From Kuschelorhynchus macadamiae (taxonomy: Eukaryota > Arthropoda > Insecta > Coleoptera > Curculionidae): DNA of 64,000 nt. The DNA is taken from the NCBI GenBank assembly GCA_030620095.1, contig JAUTXW010002080.1:334472-398471 (forward strand). Reading direction: 5' to 3'. Positions 13,814 through 27,872 of this stretch are shown here, in pieces. Position 1 is the first letter of the stretch. Each line of letters opens with the position of its first letter. The translations under genes and the position numbers were made by a program. Under the pieces are notes generated by a model. That model was not told where the DNA came from and searched no databases. It worked only from the letters and a program-made list of their open reading frames with translations.

Positions 13814-14683
13814 AGCGAAATCATTTCCAAATTAGATAATTAAACTTCACTTATCACAAAAATATGGAAATCTCCTCTCCACTTCCCTTTTGGACCTCTC
13901 CAGTGGCAAACAAGGTCTTTTTCTTAGTCCATGTCATTATTTATATTTGTAATTAGATTAATTAATACAATAAAAAATTCAATGATTAAATGAATATGTA
14001 AACAAAATGCTTTCTTCTTCAAACGACTGGGATCAAAAAAACTGATTTCTGAGATACAGAGGTCTACGTATGAAAAGTGGATCACACACTATATTTTGTA
14101 TATCTCCTCTAACTCGACTAAACAGCCATGTTTGTTAATTCTATTAATTATTTTAATTAAAAGGTAAGCATAATGACTAAACGTACTAAGTCTTGTGAGT
14201 AAATGCATTAGTAAAATTTGTCAACAAGCTGAATTTCTAGGTTTATGTCAAATATTTACAGAATGTCTAAGAGCAGTGGCTTGGCTTTAATATTATTATA
14301 TATTGGAATAAAAGGAGGTACATACAAAATATTTTCATTATATATTTTGAATGAGAAAAAATTGTAGTGACCATAAAAAATAATCCTCTAGGTTTACCCT
14401 AGTGCATGGTATTTCTTATGGCAACACTTTTAAATAATTCAAGATAACATTAAACTTTTTTTTTCTTTGTTTTGAAAGAAGAGCTTTAACTTTTGGCTGA
14501 ATGCCATAAGAAAGATAATAAAAAATAAGAATTTGTAATTCTGTAAGGTGTAATAATGGAGTACGCGTAAGTTATCCTATATCATGTTGGTCTAGAGTAT
14601 TGCATAAAATTCAAACAGGTTATAAAATACATTTGATTAACAGTTTTTTAATTATTTTTGTGTAATCCTTTTACATCCCCCAT

Positions 14684-15075
14684 AAGAGGGAAGTATTGTA
14701 ATCGTAAAAAAAAAATCACCCTCCGAGATATTTGCGTTTTCGGGTCCCTGGACATATATTCCCGTTTCCGTCAGTCTGTGGGTGTGTCTGTCTGTCTGTC
14801 AGTCTGTACGCGGCATAGTTCAAAAACTACTTAACCGATTGACTAATATGACGGAACAAAATTGCGGTATCACAAAATGTAAAATTTGTTTTGTGTAAAT
14901 ACATTATGACGGCGTAATGAATTATTAAAAAATTCAGTACCAAAAACTACTTATTGCGATTTGAAATTTCGCAGAAAATTGAATTGTTAAACAGGAATAA
15001 ACCGGTACATGTCTGGTGCGAATCCTATATGGCAAAACAAAATGGGGGCCTAATAAATTGTTTAAATATTCGGTA
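14684..15075 (+). repeat. Dispersed repeat family copy A (GGGAAGTATTGTAATCG type)
   Basis: The head runs from AAGAGGGAAGTATTGTAATC through CCCTCCGAGA, a GGGTCCCTGGA block, a GTCTGTCTGTCTG block and GCGGCATAG. It is followed by a body with ACAAAAT-GGGGGCCTAATAAA segments. Closely similar heads recur at 31.35, 43.12, 44.57 and 46.88 kb (+) and inverted at 21.6 kb. Confidence 0.75.
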
Positions 15076-16273
15076 AAATTCCATATCCTGGAATAGAACC
15101 ACCTTTTTATTGAGGAAAATAATAAAGGATATAATTAATTTTTTGCATACTATGTAAATAATATTATCACAAATAAATAATAATAATATTAATAAATTAA
15201 AAACTTAAATTAGTTTATAGAATCTGTTGTTATTGCCAGATAATTATCTGCATATGTAGAATATTTATTGTAAATAGTGGAGTACCAGGGAAGTTGTGGG
15301 TAAAGGTGAATTTGCCATTTAGCAATGCTTTCGAGCCTCCATTCACTGTAGATCTAATTTTCCTAATTATATATTGGTAATTAACCCCATGTGTACCTTG
15401 TAAAACATTGACATTAATGTCTAATAATTTATGACTAAAAGGTTTTTAGAGTCGCTGGGATTGGCCCTGTCTGTCTGAAGTCAAATCACTGTACAGTACA
15501 AAGCGCAGTATGCTCTGATCTGCCCTGGGTTTTGTTTATGTATATTTCTATAATAACCAGACAAATGCCAGTGCGATGCAAAGCAAAATACGCCGCGGCA
15601 GGCGAGGCAAGTTCATAAGTCTAGCGTTTATTCAATATATTTATGAGAGGATGTTTGTCATAAACGTCGTGTAAAAATAGCAAAGCCATTTTACAAAAAA
15701 AAGATTCCGGAATGTATCGAACAGCTCATGTGCAAGAATCGAAAAAACATTTACACACCTAATAAATTAGATCTTTTATATATTATTTTGGATGCAAAGA
15801 AGAATTTAAGGAAAATGGCTACTCGCCAAAATTCTAAAAGAAGCCTGCTATTCACTGAATACCAATTGAAAAATTCGTAAATTTTTTAGGTATATTCTGT
15901 TTTGTTTTTCATTTATACCCTGAAAACTGTAAGGTGGAAATAACTGCTGTAGTATGTTTATTATCGAGTATTCAGTTGGAAAGCAATTAATTTTGTATTC
16001 ATGAATTTCGAAAAATCGTTTCTCCTTACTGACCTTGCAGATTATAAAGAAAATAAATTTTGGTGACGGAATGTTTGTATATTTCTCCGAATTACTTAAT
16101 TTAAAACTAGTCTTTCCATATCTTCACAATTGCCGGTAGCGTCATTTATAAAAAATAATAATAGCTAACTATTATAAATAAATCTCCTCCAAGATATAAT
16201 TTCTTATGAATAGTATTTCTTTTCAAATCCTAATTTATATCAGTTGCCTATGTTTGTGGATAAAAATATGATC

Positions 16274-16301
16274 TGCGCCTGCGCACATTGGAAACTTCCG
16301 G
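16274..16301. promoter_or_regulatory. Candidate promoter patch: NRF-1/ewg-like palindrome plus ETS site
   Basis: TGCGCCTGCGCA at 16274-16285 closely matches the NRF-1 (fly ewg) palindrome. ACTTCCGG follows a few bases later and is a canonical ETS core on the reverse strand. In an AT-rich window this pairing is unusual and typical of housekeeping promoters. No attached gene is recognised, so function is inference only. Confidence 0.3.
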
Positions 16302-17534
16302 TATTTTACAGATTCTTCACTTTTCGGTCGCAACTATTTTTAGTCGTATGGTTCATTCTTTGAATTGTGGTGTTTAGGTTTGGTTAATAACAATTCAAAG
16401 GACGTGACGGCTGATTAAAATCGATTAAAAACGAGAACAAACACAATTCTTATCAAGTTGCTTCGCCTGCCTCAGCGAAGTTTGCTCACTATCACACTAC
16501 CATTCGTCAAACGAACAAAGCTGAGAGCCCTTCAGAATATACCGCAGTCTGTACTGAACAGAAAGTCTATACGTTTTCACAAATCGCTAGCAGCGCAGTG
16601 ATAGGGATTAAACTACAGATTGTTGACCATGTACATTTTGTATAAATATCAACTTATTGTTAATGGCCGCAATTCGCAGTGAATTTTAATAAGGCACGAT
16701 TCGAACTACACCCAAATATCAACCCAACACTAATGACATTAGCCTACATTTTCGATTCGTGTTATTTATTTAATAGAATAATACATCTGCTGCTATCCGA
16801 ATCGTAATAGCAATAATCGCTAATTTGAACTATCGATCTATATAAATGGAAATTGCAACAAAACGAAACAACAAAATGGCACAGCGGGATAAATATACCT
16901 TATTTGTTTATGTTGCGTATTTGTGATGGGAGTTTATCGAGCCTATAAAGTGGAATTTGGTCAATTCGACATCAAAGCAGTCATTATACAGCCTTTATCA
17001 GTACGACGCGTTTTTAAATGCGCATATAACTACCCTTATTGTCTCGCTTGTTATTGATCGCTTAGTGGTTTTTTTCCCAATCATTTTATTATTTAGAATA
17101 AGCGCTAATAATTTTGAATATTTTTTGATCTATTCGATACGTAGACTTTGTACTTTTCAACATATTAACAACATCTTACAGCTTTAGTTGTCCCTATGCA
17201 TCTGATTCTGTTACGTGGGCTATTTTGAGTTACGTGTTGACGATAACTCTAAAAGAGGAGCTTAAAATTATTGGAAAATAACAGGTATAATGAATATTTA
17301 AAAGAAAAAATTAAACCAAAACATCATTTGGTTCAGGGACATCGTGTCTGTCTTACGAGCAACCGATTAGTCGTTCTAACCCTAACGAGGTAAAAAAATT
17401 TTTTGATTAAATATGGCAACTTTCGATTTAAAGAAATATGAAATATTAAATATTTATTGAAAGTAAGACTTAGAGTCTCATTAAAAAAAAGGCAAGTTAT
17501 ATCTACATTTTTGAAAATTGAAAATATGTATTTA

Positions 17535-19291
17535 CAGCGTGTCCTGAAAAATTCTTAACAAATGAAAAACTTTTTTATTTTTCATTTTATGAAAAATGTT
17601 ACTGTTCATAGAAAATTCTGTTTCCTCCGAAAATATTATTGGCATTATAAAACTTAAAAAATAGTGTACAGGGTTGCCAAAAACTTAGAAATCTAAAATT
17701 GGCTGAAGAGAAAACTACCGATAAGTTTAGTTTTAGAGCAAAATGCCATAAGAGAATTATTCTAAGTATTCCGAGGTGCGATAAAATTCTAAATTTCATA
17801 AAGTAATTCATATCTGAATGCAATGTACGGTGTATACAAAAAGTTTTATTTAACAATATCGTATAAAAAATCAACTAACAATGAACAGTGAACAAATTAT
17901 GCTTCTACGTGAGTCCCATCCCGTTCCATACAAATTATGGTTCTTCTACTGAACTCCGCTATTGCCGCTCTTACCATAGCTGGCGTAATTTTTTGTACAA
18001 ACTGCCTGATGACTGTTTCTCAGTGATCGAAATTTTGAAACGGCCTGTTTAGATAAAACTTTTCGTTTAACAGTCCCCAAAGGGACAGGTCCAACAGGGT
18101 TAAGTCCGGAGACCTGGCCACGGGATTGCAGAATACCTTCCTATCCAGCGATTTGAAAAAATCCTTTGTATAAAATTGGAAACTCTCTGTGTACTATGAC
18201 ATGGTGCTCCGTCGTGTTGGTACCAAAGTGAACTCCTGATATTTAATGGCAATTCTTTTACAAATTCAAACAATTGAGTATTTAAAAAATTCCAAGTAAG
18301 TTTGGCTTGTCAAATTGTCACGAAAAAATGCGGCCCTACTATTTGGTTATCCAAAATGCCGCACCACAGTTTTGTTTTAAATGAGTATTGATTGCAACAC
18401 AAAATTAGGATTTTTCGTCACACCACCAGCGGCAGTTCTATGAGTATACGACTCCGTTTTACGTAATGTTGCCTCATCGGTAAATAATATTTTTATGGCG
18501 AAGAAAGAATCATCTACAGCTTCTCCTTGGAATCATCCACTGAACAGGAAACGAACTTCAACATCTCTAGGTAAAAGTGTATGGATATATCTAGGTTTGT
18601 AAGGATAGAATTTATTTGCTCGTTAAATCGTACTGACTGTTGACTTTGTTACGTTACCCGGAAGTGATTTTAATATTTTCCTCGCCGAGACTTTAGGATT
18701 TTCAAGAACAGATTGCAAAGCATTGTATTTGATTTTCTTCGGTAGTATTATCAACAAACCCAGTGGATTTATACTTGGTCATGACACACGCAATAGTAAC
18801 ATAGCTTATTTGTTTATCTGGATGTCTATTATTTATAATGATCTCCAAGAACTAACACAATTTCAATTTTTCCGTGTTTTGTAAAACATAGCAGTAAAAG
18901 ATTCAATGTAGAAATACTTCAATGATTTACTGTCAGTATAATGCAAGATTACGTTTCCGTAACAAAAACAGGTTCATTTTTTTTTCAGCCTATTCTGTTA
19001 GGAGAAAATATTACATTTTCTGCTACTAGAAAAGTACTTCCGAATTACTTTATGAAATTTAGTGTTTTATCACACTTCGGAATACTCTTATGGCATTTTG
19101 CTCTAAAACTTATGGGTAGTTTTCTCTCCAGACAATTTTAGATTTTGGCAACCCTGTAAAATATTTTTTTTAAGTTTTATAATTCCAATAATATTTTCGG
19201 TGAAGCAGAACCTTTTATGAAGAGTGACATCTTTCATAAAATGAAAAATATAAAAGCTTTCCATTTGTTAAGAACTTTTAGGGACACGCTG
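17535..19291 (-). mobile_element. Mariner-family element with about 260 bp TIRs, 1.76 kb
   Basis: The left end is TA-CAGCGTGTCC (17535). The right end mirrors it as GGACACGCTG-TA (19291). The first and last roughly 260 bases are inverted copies sharing a CATTTTATGAAA region, a CAACCCTGTA/TACAGGGTTG block and a TTTTGCTCTAAAACTTAT segment. Between them lies a degenerate transposase on the minus strand. TA borders fit the IS630-Tc1-mariner superfamily. The element is inactive. Confidence 0.8.
17897..18880 (-). pseudogene. Degenerate mariner-like transposase
   Basis: Reading the minus strand in shifting frames, the N-terminal side (near 18830) shows an NNRHPDK helix-turn-helix motif. The C-terminal side shows a SPDL-x4-D-x5-WG catalytic region, an RPFQN.DH linker and a C-terminal CMERDG motif ending at 17897. 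The same motifs occur in the relics at 28275-28752, so these belong to one transposon family. Several stops and frameshifts make it non-functional. The third catalytic acid position can be located (LLDLSLWG). Confidence 0.7.
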
Positions 19292-19578
19292 TATATAATT
19301 GTATATAAAACTTGGCAATTAGCAATTCAATTTGTCTTTTGGATCATTTTCATATCTTGAAAGATAAGAAAGGAAGTTGTAGCAGATTAAAATATGGACA
19401 TGTTAAAATGACCATGCTACGATATGTTTTTTTCGGCTTACATTGACTTTACCTAAGAACGTTTCGATTAGCACTGTCTCCTCGTCAAAAGTGAAAACTT
19501 AAAATTATAAAACAATATGAAAATTACGTTTTTGATAGATTGGGTTTATACATACTCCCCGGGTGCATTTATTCTGGT

Positions 19579-19820
19579 AACGTCCCTAAATTATTTAGAG
19601 CTCTCGTATGTAAAGACCTCCAATTGCACGGTTTAACTACAGAAACCTATGACTATTTATTCTGCTTAAAATATTATTCCAAAAAGATTATGATTGTGGT
19701 ACCCACTATTAATAGTAAAAAACAGACTGGGTACCACAATCATAATCTTTTTGGAATAATATTTTAACTCTGCAATTGGAGGTCTTTACATACGAGAGCT
19801 CTAAATAATTTAGGGACGTT
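19579..19820. mobile_element. Foldback (hairpin) element, 242 bp
   Basis: The sequence from AACGTCCCTAAATTATTTAG at 19579 reappears inverted ending at 19820. The arms also share the TACGAGAGCTC, GGAGGTCTTTACAT and ATTCCAAAAAGATTATGATT segments. The left arm has about 38 extra bases, and the loop is about 24 bases. It abuts a (TA)n tract on the right. There is no coding content. Confidence 0.75.
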
Positions 19821-19821
19821 C

Positions 19822-19823
<2 letters not shown>

Positions 19824-19908
<85 letters not shown>
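19824..19908. repeat. (TA)n microsatellite, about 85 bp
   Basis: Pure alternating AT starting three bases after the foldback element ends. Confidence 0.98.
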
Positions 19909-19911
<3 letters not shown>

Positions 19912-22269
19912 TACATCTATAATGGAAGACGAATTTTTTTGGGACGACCTCTAAAACACATTGAAATTTGGCCAACTTAATGTTTCTGGTTTCATCAGCA
20001 TAGGCAACTTTACAACTAGCGCCAAATATTATTAATACAACGAAACCACACCAGTACAAAAAACATTTGAGGTGACAACATCGAAATCTTCGCCGGACTT
20101 GCTATTACCACGGAGGAACATAAACATAATAGATTAATTAAATCTAAATAATAAAAAAAAATTAACGCCTCAAGAACTATTATATAGATAATATAGATAA
20201 TAAAATAGAAAAAGGATTTTTTTAGGACGACCGCTAAGTCCATCAACTAGTTGACTGCACTAATGAAGACCTTGAAAATTTATAAAAATATTATTTTAAA
20301 TATATATAATATTTTTTTTCTAGTCCATGTACACATTTCGAGTTTTCAAAATGACACCTAGTTTGGTTATATATATATCTTCAGCACGATATATTCACAT
20401 CATCTTTTGGCCAGATAATTCTTAACCAGGAGGAAAGACTTAAATGATTTTCAAATTTTCAAATTTACAATCACAATATATATTTTTTAGTACATTTTTT
20501 ATTTTATTTTATTATAATTATTTGGTAATACAAATGCTATAAAATGTAATTTAGTTTTTTTTTTAGAATTTCCCAATTTTTTCAAAATTTTTTTATTATG
20601 GTTTTCATAAGCAGCAAAAGATTATGTTTAATTTCAAACTCCAATTTCAAAAATTTAAAACTTCGTTTAAAATTAAATTTTTCTTATCTTGAATAATTAT
20701 GAATTTAAAAAAAAACATTTTTCTCTTTCCATTACATTTATATGTAAGACGAATTTTTGCACTAAAAAACTTGTTATTCTTGATATCTCCTGGCACTAAT
20801 CAAAGATCATTTTGATGTTATTTATTTATTATAACCTTTAATGTAAAATAAATAATTATCGCTAAGTTTTTGAAATTAAATAAACACTAGGACTGTTTGG
20901 TAATTGAACATAGAAAATGCATTTGAACATTAAACACAGCAATTTTCATTCTTTATCAAATAACAGCAACCAAATGAATGTTAATGTTGGTTTTACGCCT
21001 TTTGATGAATTTTACAAAACATAATAGTTACATTATTTCAATAAGAATAACTGGTTATTGAAAATTTATAAAAATATTATTTTAAATATATATAATATTT
21101 CTAACGATGAGTTTTCTACTAAAATATATGACGTATCACATCACCCAGAACTTCCCTCACTACGTATTATATACTATAATTATTTGGTAATACAAATGCT
21201 ATAAAATGTAATTTATTTTTTTTTTTAGTTTTTAATTTTTTTATTATGGTTTTCATTATTATTACTATTTATTTTTCTTTATTTTTATAGTCCATAAAAA
21301 ATAAAGTATGTCCTCTGTTATTTATTTATTCCTTTATGAAAAGAAGTTTTTATTTCAGGAAATGGAATTTTACCGAGTTTTTAAACATTTTATTAAGCTG
21401 CTATTATGTTCCGCCCTAATGGATTTACACAAAACATTTACCAGTTTACCGCGATATCACACTTTATTTTTGTGCAAATTTCAAAGTACATCCGATAAAT
21501 ATTTTATTAATGATTTTTTTACATTTTGAGAGGCCGCCATTTTGTTTCGCCACATTGGATTTTTATCAAAATATTACCATAACCTTCGATTTTTAACCAA
21601 GATTGAAGACAATCCGATAACTACTTTTTGGGCCATGCCGCTTACAGACAGAACGATAGACAGACTGACGAAAATGGGAGAAAAAGTTATTCGGGATCCA
21701 GGGTCCCTAAAAGTCCTGCAAAAATTTCAAAGGGTAATTTTTTCAGGATACAAAATACTTCCCTCTTATGATGGAAATAAAAACATACGCTATGATAGGT
21801 TGGTAAATTTCCTAAACATGTCTGCTCATTTTTCAAATATTTTACTAATTTTAAGTAAAAAAAGTTGGTGGTTCAACCCGCAATTAGCAAGAACCAACCG
21901 TTGAAACTTGAATGTCCAGCATAAACACACTTTTTGGATCAATTCGAAAATGATGGTTGTTTTGAGTATTAAAATAGTAGATTTATTTAAAAAGAGCTTT
22001 AGAAATATCATCACTGCATTGCCGAATTTGTGCGAAATGTTTCTATAGCATGATAATTTAACAGCATATACACAAGGTGAATCACGATGATGGGCCCTTT
22101 GTCATATGAGGAAAAGTACACGGAATCAAAAACTGTAATTGGTTCGGTTACACCGACTTATGCTTTCAATTGCGTATAAAATTTAATGAAATTAAATATT
22201 TTGGTTTGCATAACTTTTTTTATTTTCTATATGTAGCAAGCGTACTAATAGTTTAGAAAACCGCTTGTG

Positions 22270-22270
<1 letters not shown>
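19909..22270. other. Gene-free stretch with two interspersed direct repeats
   Basis: A block at 20272-20320 recurs at 21059-21100, and a second block at 20513-20608 recurs at 21175-21256, in the same order and orientation. This suggests a diverged local duplication of about 0.7-0.8 kb. The right part holds an inverted member of the dispersed repeat family. No gene is seen. Confidence 0.5.
21560..21790 (-). repeat. Dispersed repeat family copy F (inverted)
   Basis: On the reverse strand it shows the family order: CTTCCCTC/GAGGGAAGTA head, CAGGGTCCC/GGGACCCTG block, GTCTGTCTATCG-like stretch and a GGCATGGC variant of GCGGCATAG. The 120-codon open frame across it (21542-21904) is a by-product of the repeat and not a gene. 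Confidence 0.6.

Positions 22271-22330
<60 letters not shown>
22271..22330. repeat. (TA)n microsatellite, about 60 bp
   Basis: Pure alternating AT. Confidence 0.98.
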
Positions 22331-22334
<4 letters not shown>

Positions 22335-22914
22335 CGTTTAGTTTTTCATAGAAACTGAAATTTAGATATTAGTTTCCTGCTTTTTAAAGGACTTTTGAAA
22401 AATACCTAAAAAACGCATTATTTCTAGATTTCTGTAAGCAACTTGTCAAATCCGAAAACTCGGTTAAATATTCTAATCGGCAATTAAGTTTTGTGCAATC
22501 CAGGATTAATGTTATACAACATTAGTCTTACATTTCCAAAATCCAACAAAAAAATAATATGTAGGACGTTTCAGTTGGAAAAAAATCAGTTATTAACTTA
22601 TTTCCCTTTATATTGTACCATAATTGGATTAATTTTTTGAACACCCTGATATAGATTAATTTTCAAAAGTAACTAATAATAGGTAACTGTTTTTATGATT
22701 CAAAATTCAAATTCAAAAATATTTATTTGGTCAATACACATATGTGTTTACCTTCGTCAATATAGTTGTACTCTAATTTCCACTTATTTATTATTAACAT
22801 ATTATAAGTATTTAAAACTTTTTATAAAAAATTAACAGTGCATGTACATTTAAAACACTCAGAAGACAATACAGGTTATATTATTAGCAATTATCACAAA
22901 TCTTAATTCATATT

Positions 22915-23157
<243 letters not shown>

Positions 23158-23367
23158 AATTCAACTACACAGATAGTGAGCCGTGAGTTCAACCAGCGCT
23201 ACCCAGACTTATTTTATGTTATATTGTGGAATTCAGAAATTCTTCAATGGAATAGAATGCTTTTTTATAACAATTTCTTTAACTGTATTTTTAAATACAT
23301 TTAGGCTCAATCTTAACAAAAAAGGTGCTAAGTGATTAAGAAATACAAGACCATAATAATTTAGGCC

Positions 23368-25142
23368 TTAACGACTCGCTCCTAGTCTAAGGAAGTCAAT
23401 TCTTAGGGCGCCGCTCCCTCTAGTATTATAATTATGTATACCATTTTGTTGAGTATATTTAGATTGATTTTTAAAGGCGAGAATAAGGGTATGATATATG
23501 TATAATGACGGAACTATTAATATGTTGTATTCAGTATATTTTTGTTTAATGTCCTCTCTGTATTTACATTTAAAAATAATACGCAGAACACGTCTTTGTA
23601 ATTTGAAGATTTTATTTGTATGAGGGGTATGTCCCCAACTAGTTATAGCATATGTTATATGAGACATAATAAGTGAATGGTAGGCAGCTATAAGGTCTTT
23701 GGTATCCATAATGTTTAATAAATTTCTAATAAATGCATTCTTTGAATTTTTTTTTGATAGTTGTAACCAGTTTAATCCGCTGTCTATTGTGACACCCAAA
23801 AACTGTGTGCATCCAGCATCTACATCGTCAGGGAGTTTTCTTTTAGTAAATATGATATTAATTGTCTTTTGTGGATTAAGACATAAGCCATTTGATGAAA
23901 ACCAGTTTTCAGCATTCAACTGTGTTTCCTTCACTTCGAAATCTTTATTTGTTTTTATTAGAGTGGTGTCATCTGCAAAGAGCACCAGTCCAGCCCCAGG
24001 GACGGCCCTCTCTAAGTCATTTATATAAATGAGAAAGAGGACCGGCCCTAGTACCGAGCCCTGGGACACCTCACAGGATACTGTTTCTAAGCTTGATTTT
24101 TGTTATTAATTTCAACATATTGTTTGCGGTTTTCTAGATAACTCTGCAAAATCTGAGTGCTTTGATCATTAAAATTGTAGTATTGTAATTTCATAATCAG
24201 AGTAGTGAAGGGAACACATTCGAATGCTTTTGTTAAGTCACAGAAGAGGGCACTCATGATCTCTCCCTGTTCATAAGCATTAGTTACATAGTCATTAAAA
24301 CTGTTTACTGCGTCAGATGTAGATAGATTGGATTGAAAACCATATTGACTTTTATAAAAAATATTATTCCTTTCAAAATTAGTGACAATATCATTTTTTA
24401 AAGCGGTTTCAAAAATTTTTGAAAAAATAGGTAAAATAGAAATGGGCCTGTAGTTATTCAAATCCTCCGCGTCACCCTTTTTAAAAACAGGTACCACTCT
24501 TGCAATTTTAAAAACTAAGTTAGACATTCATGGATCAAGTTTGTTATCGGGACAAGCAAAACGTTAACACTGAAATCATAAACATCTTTTTGTTTTATTT
24601 TTTATTTTGTCATAATTATTTCTCTCACTTCATTGTAATGTAGGTGTCTGAACGAAAATATTGGAAACTGACAAGAAAAGTCCAAGAAATCCTCAAAACT
24701 ACAAGCTATTTTTGGCAATCCCTCTAAAAACCTAGCATGTACATTTATAAATATATATTTATATAAAAATTTATTGATCTCATTTTCCTCAATTTTTGTT
24801 TCATTTTTTGATTATTGAATTTAGGGTGACTATTTATAACTTCACAGTAGGCCCTGCAGGTATTGTCAGACCTTTGTATATATTCACTATATTTTTGTCT
24901 ACGAGTTAAATTAATAGCATTCCTATATTTATTTTTATACCATCTAATATAACCATTTAATTCATGGAAAAAAACATGTTGCGGAAATTATATAGCATTT
25001 GAAGGTTATTTCGCATAAGTTTCAGTTCTTTATTGAACCTCTTAATTCTAGCTGGATCGAGATTGCTATGCTGAGGACCATCTGTGACTATCCTAGTTTT
25101 AAGAGGAAAAAATGTATTCATGCCATCAGTTATTTTTGACAA
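23368..25142 (-). pseudogene. LINE reverse transcriptase, broken
   Basis: Pieces in order on the minus strand: a linker segment between endonuclease and RT (24957-25142), the RT N-terminal half (24087-24527) with NNYRPISILPIFSKIFE and the first catalytic region DLTKAFECV (the usual second Asp is Glu), and the RT C-terminal half (23368-24069) with SQGSVLGPVLFLIYINDL, the FADD catalytic box and a LGV-x-ID region. A frameshift near 24090-24105 separates the last two. A damaged or deleted stretch at about 24530-24740 separates the first two. The family is Jockey/CR1-like; the exact clade cannot be fixed by eye. Inactive. Confidence 0.85.
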
Positions 25143-25280
25143 AAAACTCTCAGCACGCCTTTCGTAATTATAAAAGTGTAACTTACCAATTTCAGTTATT
25201 GACCTATAGTTAATGGTATGGTATTTTTTAGGTCTGCTTATAGCCTTTATGTCAATCGTTACAACCTTATGGTAGACTTA

Positions 25281-27872
25281 GGTAGACTTATGGTAGACCT
25301 TATGTATAGACGGCCATCAGCATATTTTGGATATGTATTTTGAGTTTTCGATTTTACATTTTAAAATTGACGTAACGGGCCTTTTTTTGAAAATTATTTT
25401 TATTTCTAAAACAATTTATTTTAAGTGTATACTAAAAAATGCTTACAGTTTGAATTCAAAAATACAACACAAAATAGGGGTTTCTATTTCAAATAACAAA
25501 CTTGATAGGCACTTCCGATGTGATCTAAAGTTGCCATTATTTTAGAGACAAAGAATATACCGAGGAACCCCCGATGCCAATTATCAGATTTCAATTGCAA
25601 GTACTTATCCGCATACGGCTAAAGGTCAGTCATCTTGACATACCCTGTAAACTGCAATGGAGACTTACTTTTAAAGCATACCTAGAATTTGTCCATTGGT
25701 GATGCACACTGATGCTCCACATCTAGCACTATGCAGCTTGTTATGCTTTCGCACATGTTTAGAAATTATGCGTACATAAGTACATTCTATGCGTCAATGG
25801 TATGTTTATTGGTCAATAAATTGCAGTAATTCAAAGGAGCTACTCTATAGTCATTTTTAGGAATGGTTCAAAGGAATAAATATATTTTCGATGAGTTTAC
25901 TGAATAAAAATGAAATACTTGCGATAAGTAACGGTTATTCTTTTATAGTCTCTGGACCTGAAGACATTACATTCAAAAAATTGATAATATTAAATAAATA
26001 ATGAAAGACATACGCTTGGTGGGTACCTAGCAAAAAGTATCGGTGTCAGCATTGCCCACAAAATGCATATTAACTACAAGTTATAGTTTATGTTATTTAT
26101 TCACACCTACATACTGCGTAGGATGACGATAAAGCCATTGCGTATCAATCATTTGATACAGAAACAATGAAAGTAAATAAAAATTTTTTTAATCCTAGTC
26201 GTTACATATTGTGATATACTTAGTTTGTCAAAAACTTGAGGTTTTTGGTTGATGTTTATTTATTACGTAAATGTTTAAATAACTGTATAGAAAGTGAACT
26301 GTTTAACAATGAAATATACTGTGATAAAGGAACAATTAATCAATATTATTAAAAAATATATAACTTTAATAATCACTAACCTAAAATAAATAATCAAGGT
26401 ATTCACACTTTAGATAAACTTTTGTGTTCAGAATTTTTATATAACCAATATCATGGCAACAACGTTACGTACTGAAGATTAGGAATATTTAGTATTTCCA
26501 TTTTACGTGTTACACGTAAACACACTTTATATCAAATTACACAAAAAGCACTTCTTAACAAACTAATTATTATATGTGCTGTGTGCTTCACCAGATTTTA
26601 ACCCTCCCCCCCCTGTTTATCCGGTTTGTGTTGAAAATTAAAAAAAAACAATACAAAAACTACTCGCCAAGTTATAACCTTTCGATGTCAAGTATGTTAG
26701 AAAATTATGCTTTAAATTTCATTTGTACTATATTTTGTTTTAAAACACAATATTACATATTTGTATAATATATATTTTTAAACAAAATACTATAATTTTG
26801 TAACTTTCTTCATAAAATCCTAAGCATAGATACCTAATATATCTGATATCTTAAATTATTAGTTTTATAGCAACGAACAAAAATGTCTGGCAGCTTTCGA
26901 GAAGTAAGGAAAAGAAAGTGCATTTGATTTTACCGGATATCTGTTTACAAAATTACATCGAATAGGCAGAATTCAAAATTGCATAAATGTATAAGTACAT
27001 GAGTGTTCCCTATAAAAATATATATTTGGGTTATAACTTTTATTTAAAACACCCTGTAAACTCCAAAACAAATTTGTATAAAAATTACAGTTAATGTGAG
27101 TTAGTTTCGTTTTTAATTTTATATATTGATATATTTAACACAAACCCAGATAAATATAATGAGACCACCAGTATCTCCCGCCTTAAAGAGAGAACTGTAA
27201 AAGGGAGGGTTATCCCAGATTATACTAAAAATTAAACATCTAACAGTCAATAAAAACTTGCAGAAATTTGAAAAAATCGAAACTATTGTTATTTATTTAT
27301 AGCGTGATAATTCTCTGGTAACATATATATCCACTTTATATGAGCAAAGATAAGACTAAACTAAATAAATCCCAAAATGTATCAATAGAAAAATTATTTT
27401 AATTAACCCGTAGATATCACGTAGTTAAACGATGCAAACGGATAATTTTAGAATTCCATCCCCTCTGACTTACACTTTCCATAATAAAATATAAAAATAT
27501 GTGAATTCTGCACAACATGTTAAGAATTTAATAAAACTTATATGCATAGCGACAAACCGAAGTAGAACACTCCAAAAAGCTTTTTCTGTCTCATAGTACC
27601 ATTATCACAAGTATAAAATATTTTTGTTTGTAATTACACTATTTATTTATTATACTAGGAGTGAAGTTCCATGAAGTAACGGCTAATTCGATAAATTCTT
27701 CATTCTACCATTTTAAAAGAAGTGGTTTTCTTACTAACCCAGGAAACAATTAAACTGATAAACTGATGCTGTTAAAACAGCTGAAAAATGAATGTGTGCA
27801 AGTTTTTATAGACTCAGCATTAAAGAACAAACCCTTAAATAACCTATCATAATAAAAACAAATTAACAAACT
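25281..27872. other. Gene-free AT-rich stretch
   Basis: No domain, TIR pair or RNA gene recognised. Small tandem GGTAGACTTA repeats occur at 25271-25300. Confidence 0.5.

Larger units (their letters stand above)
13814..17534. other. Gene-poor stretch with one dispersed repeat and a promoter-like patch
   Basis: It holds a copy of the GGGAAGTATTGTAATCG repeat family (14684-15075) and a GC-richer patch near 16260-16600 with an NRF-1-like palindrome and an ETS site. No coding region is recognised. Confidence 0.5.

Noticed and set aside
21542..21904. 120-codon frame
   Set aside because: It lies across an inverted copy of the dispersed repeat family whose other copies are not open.
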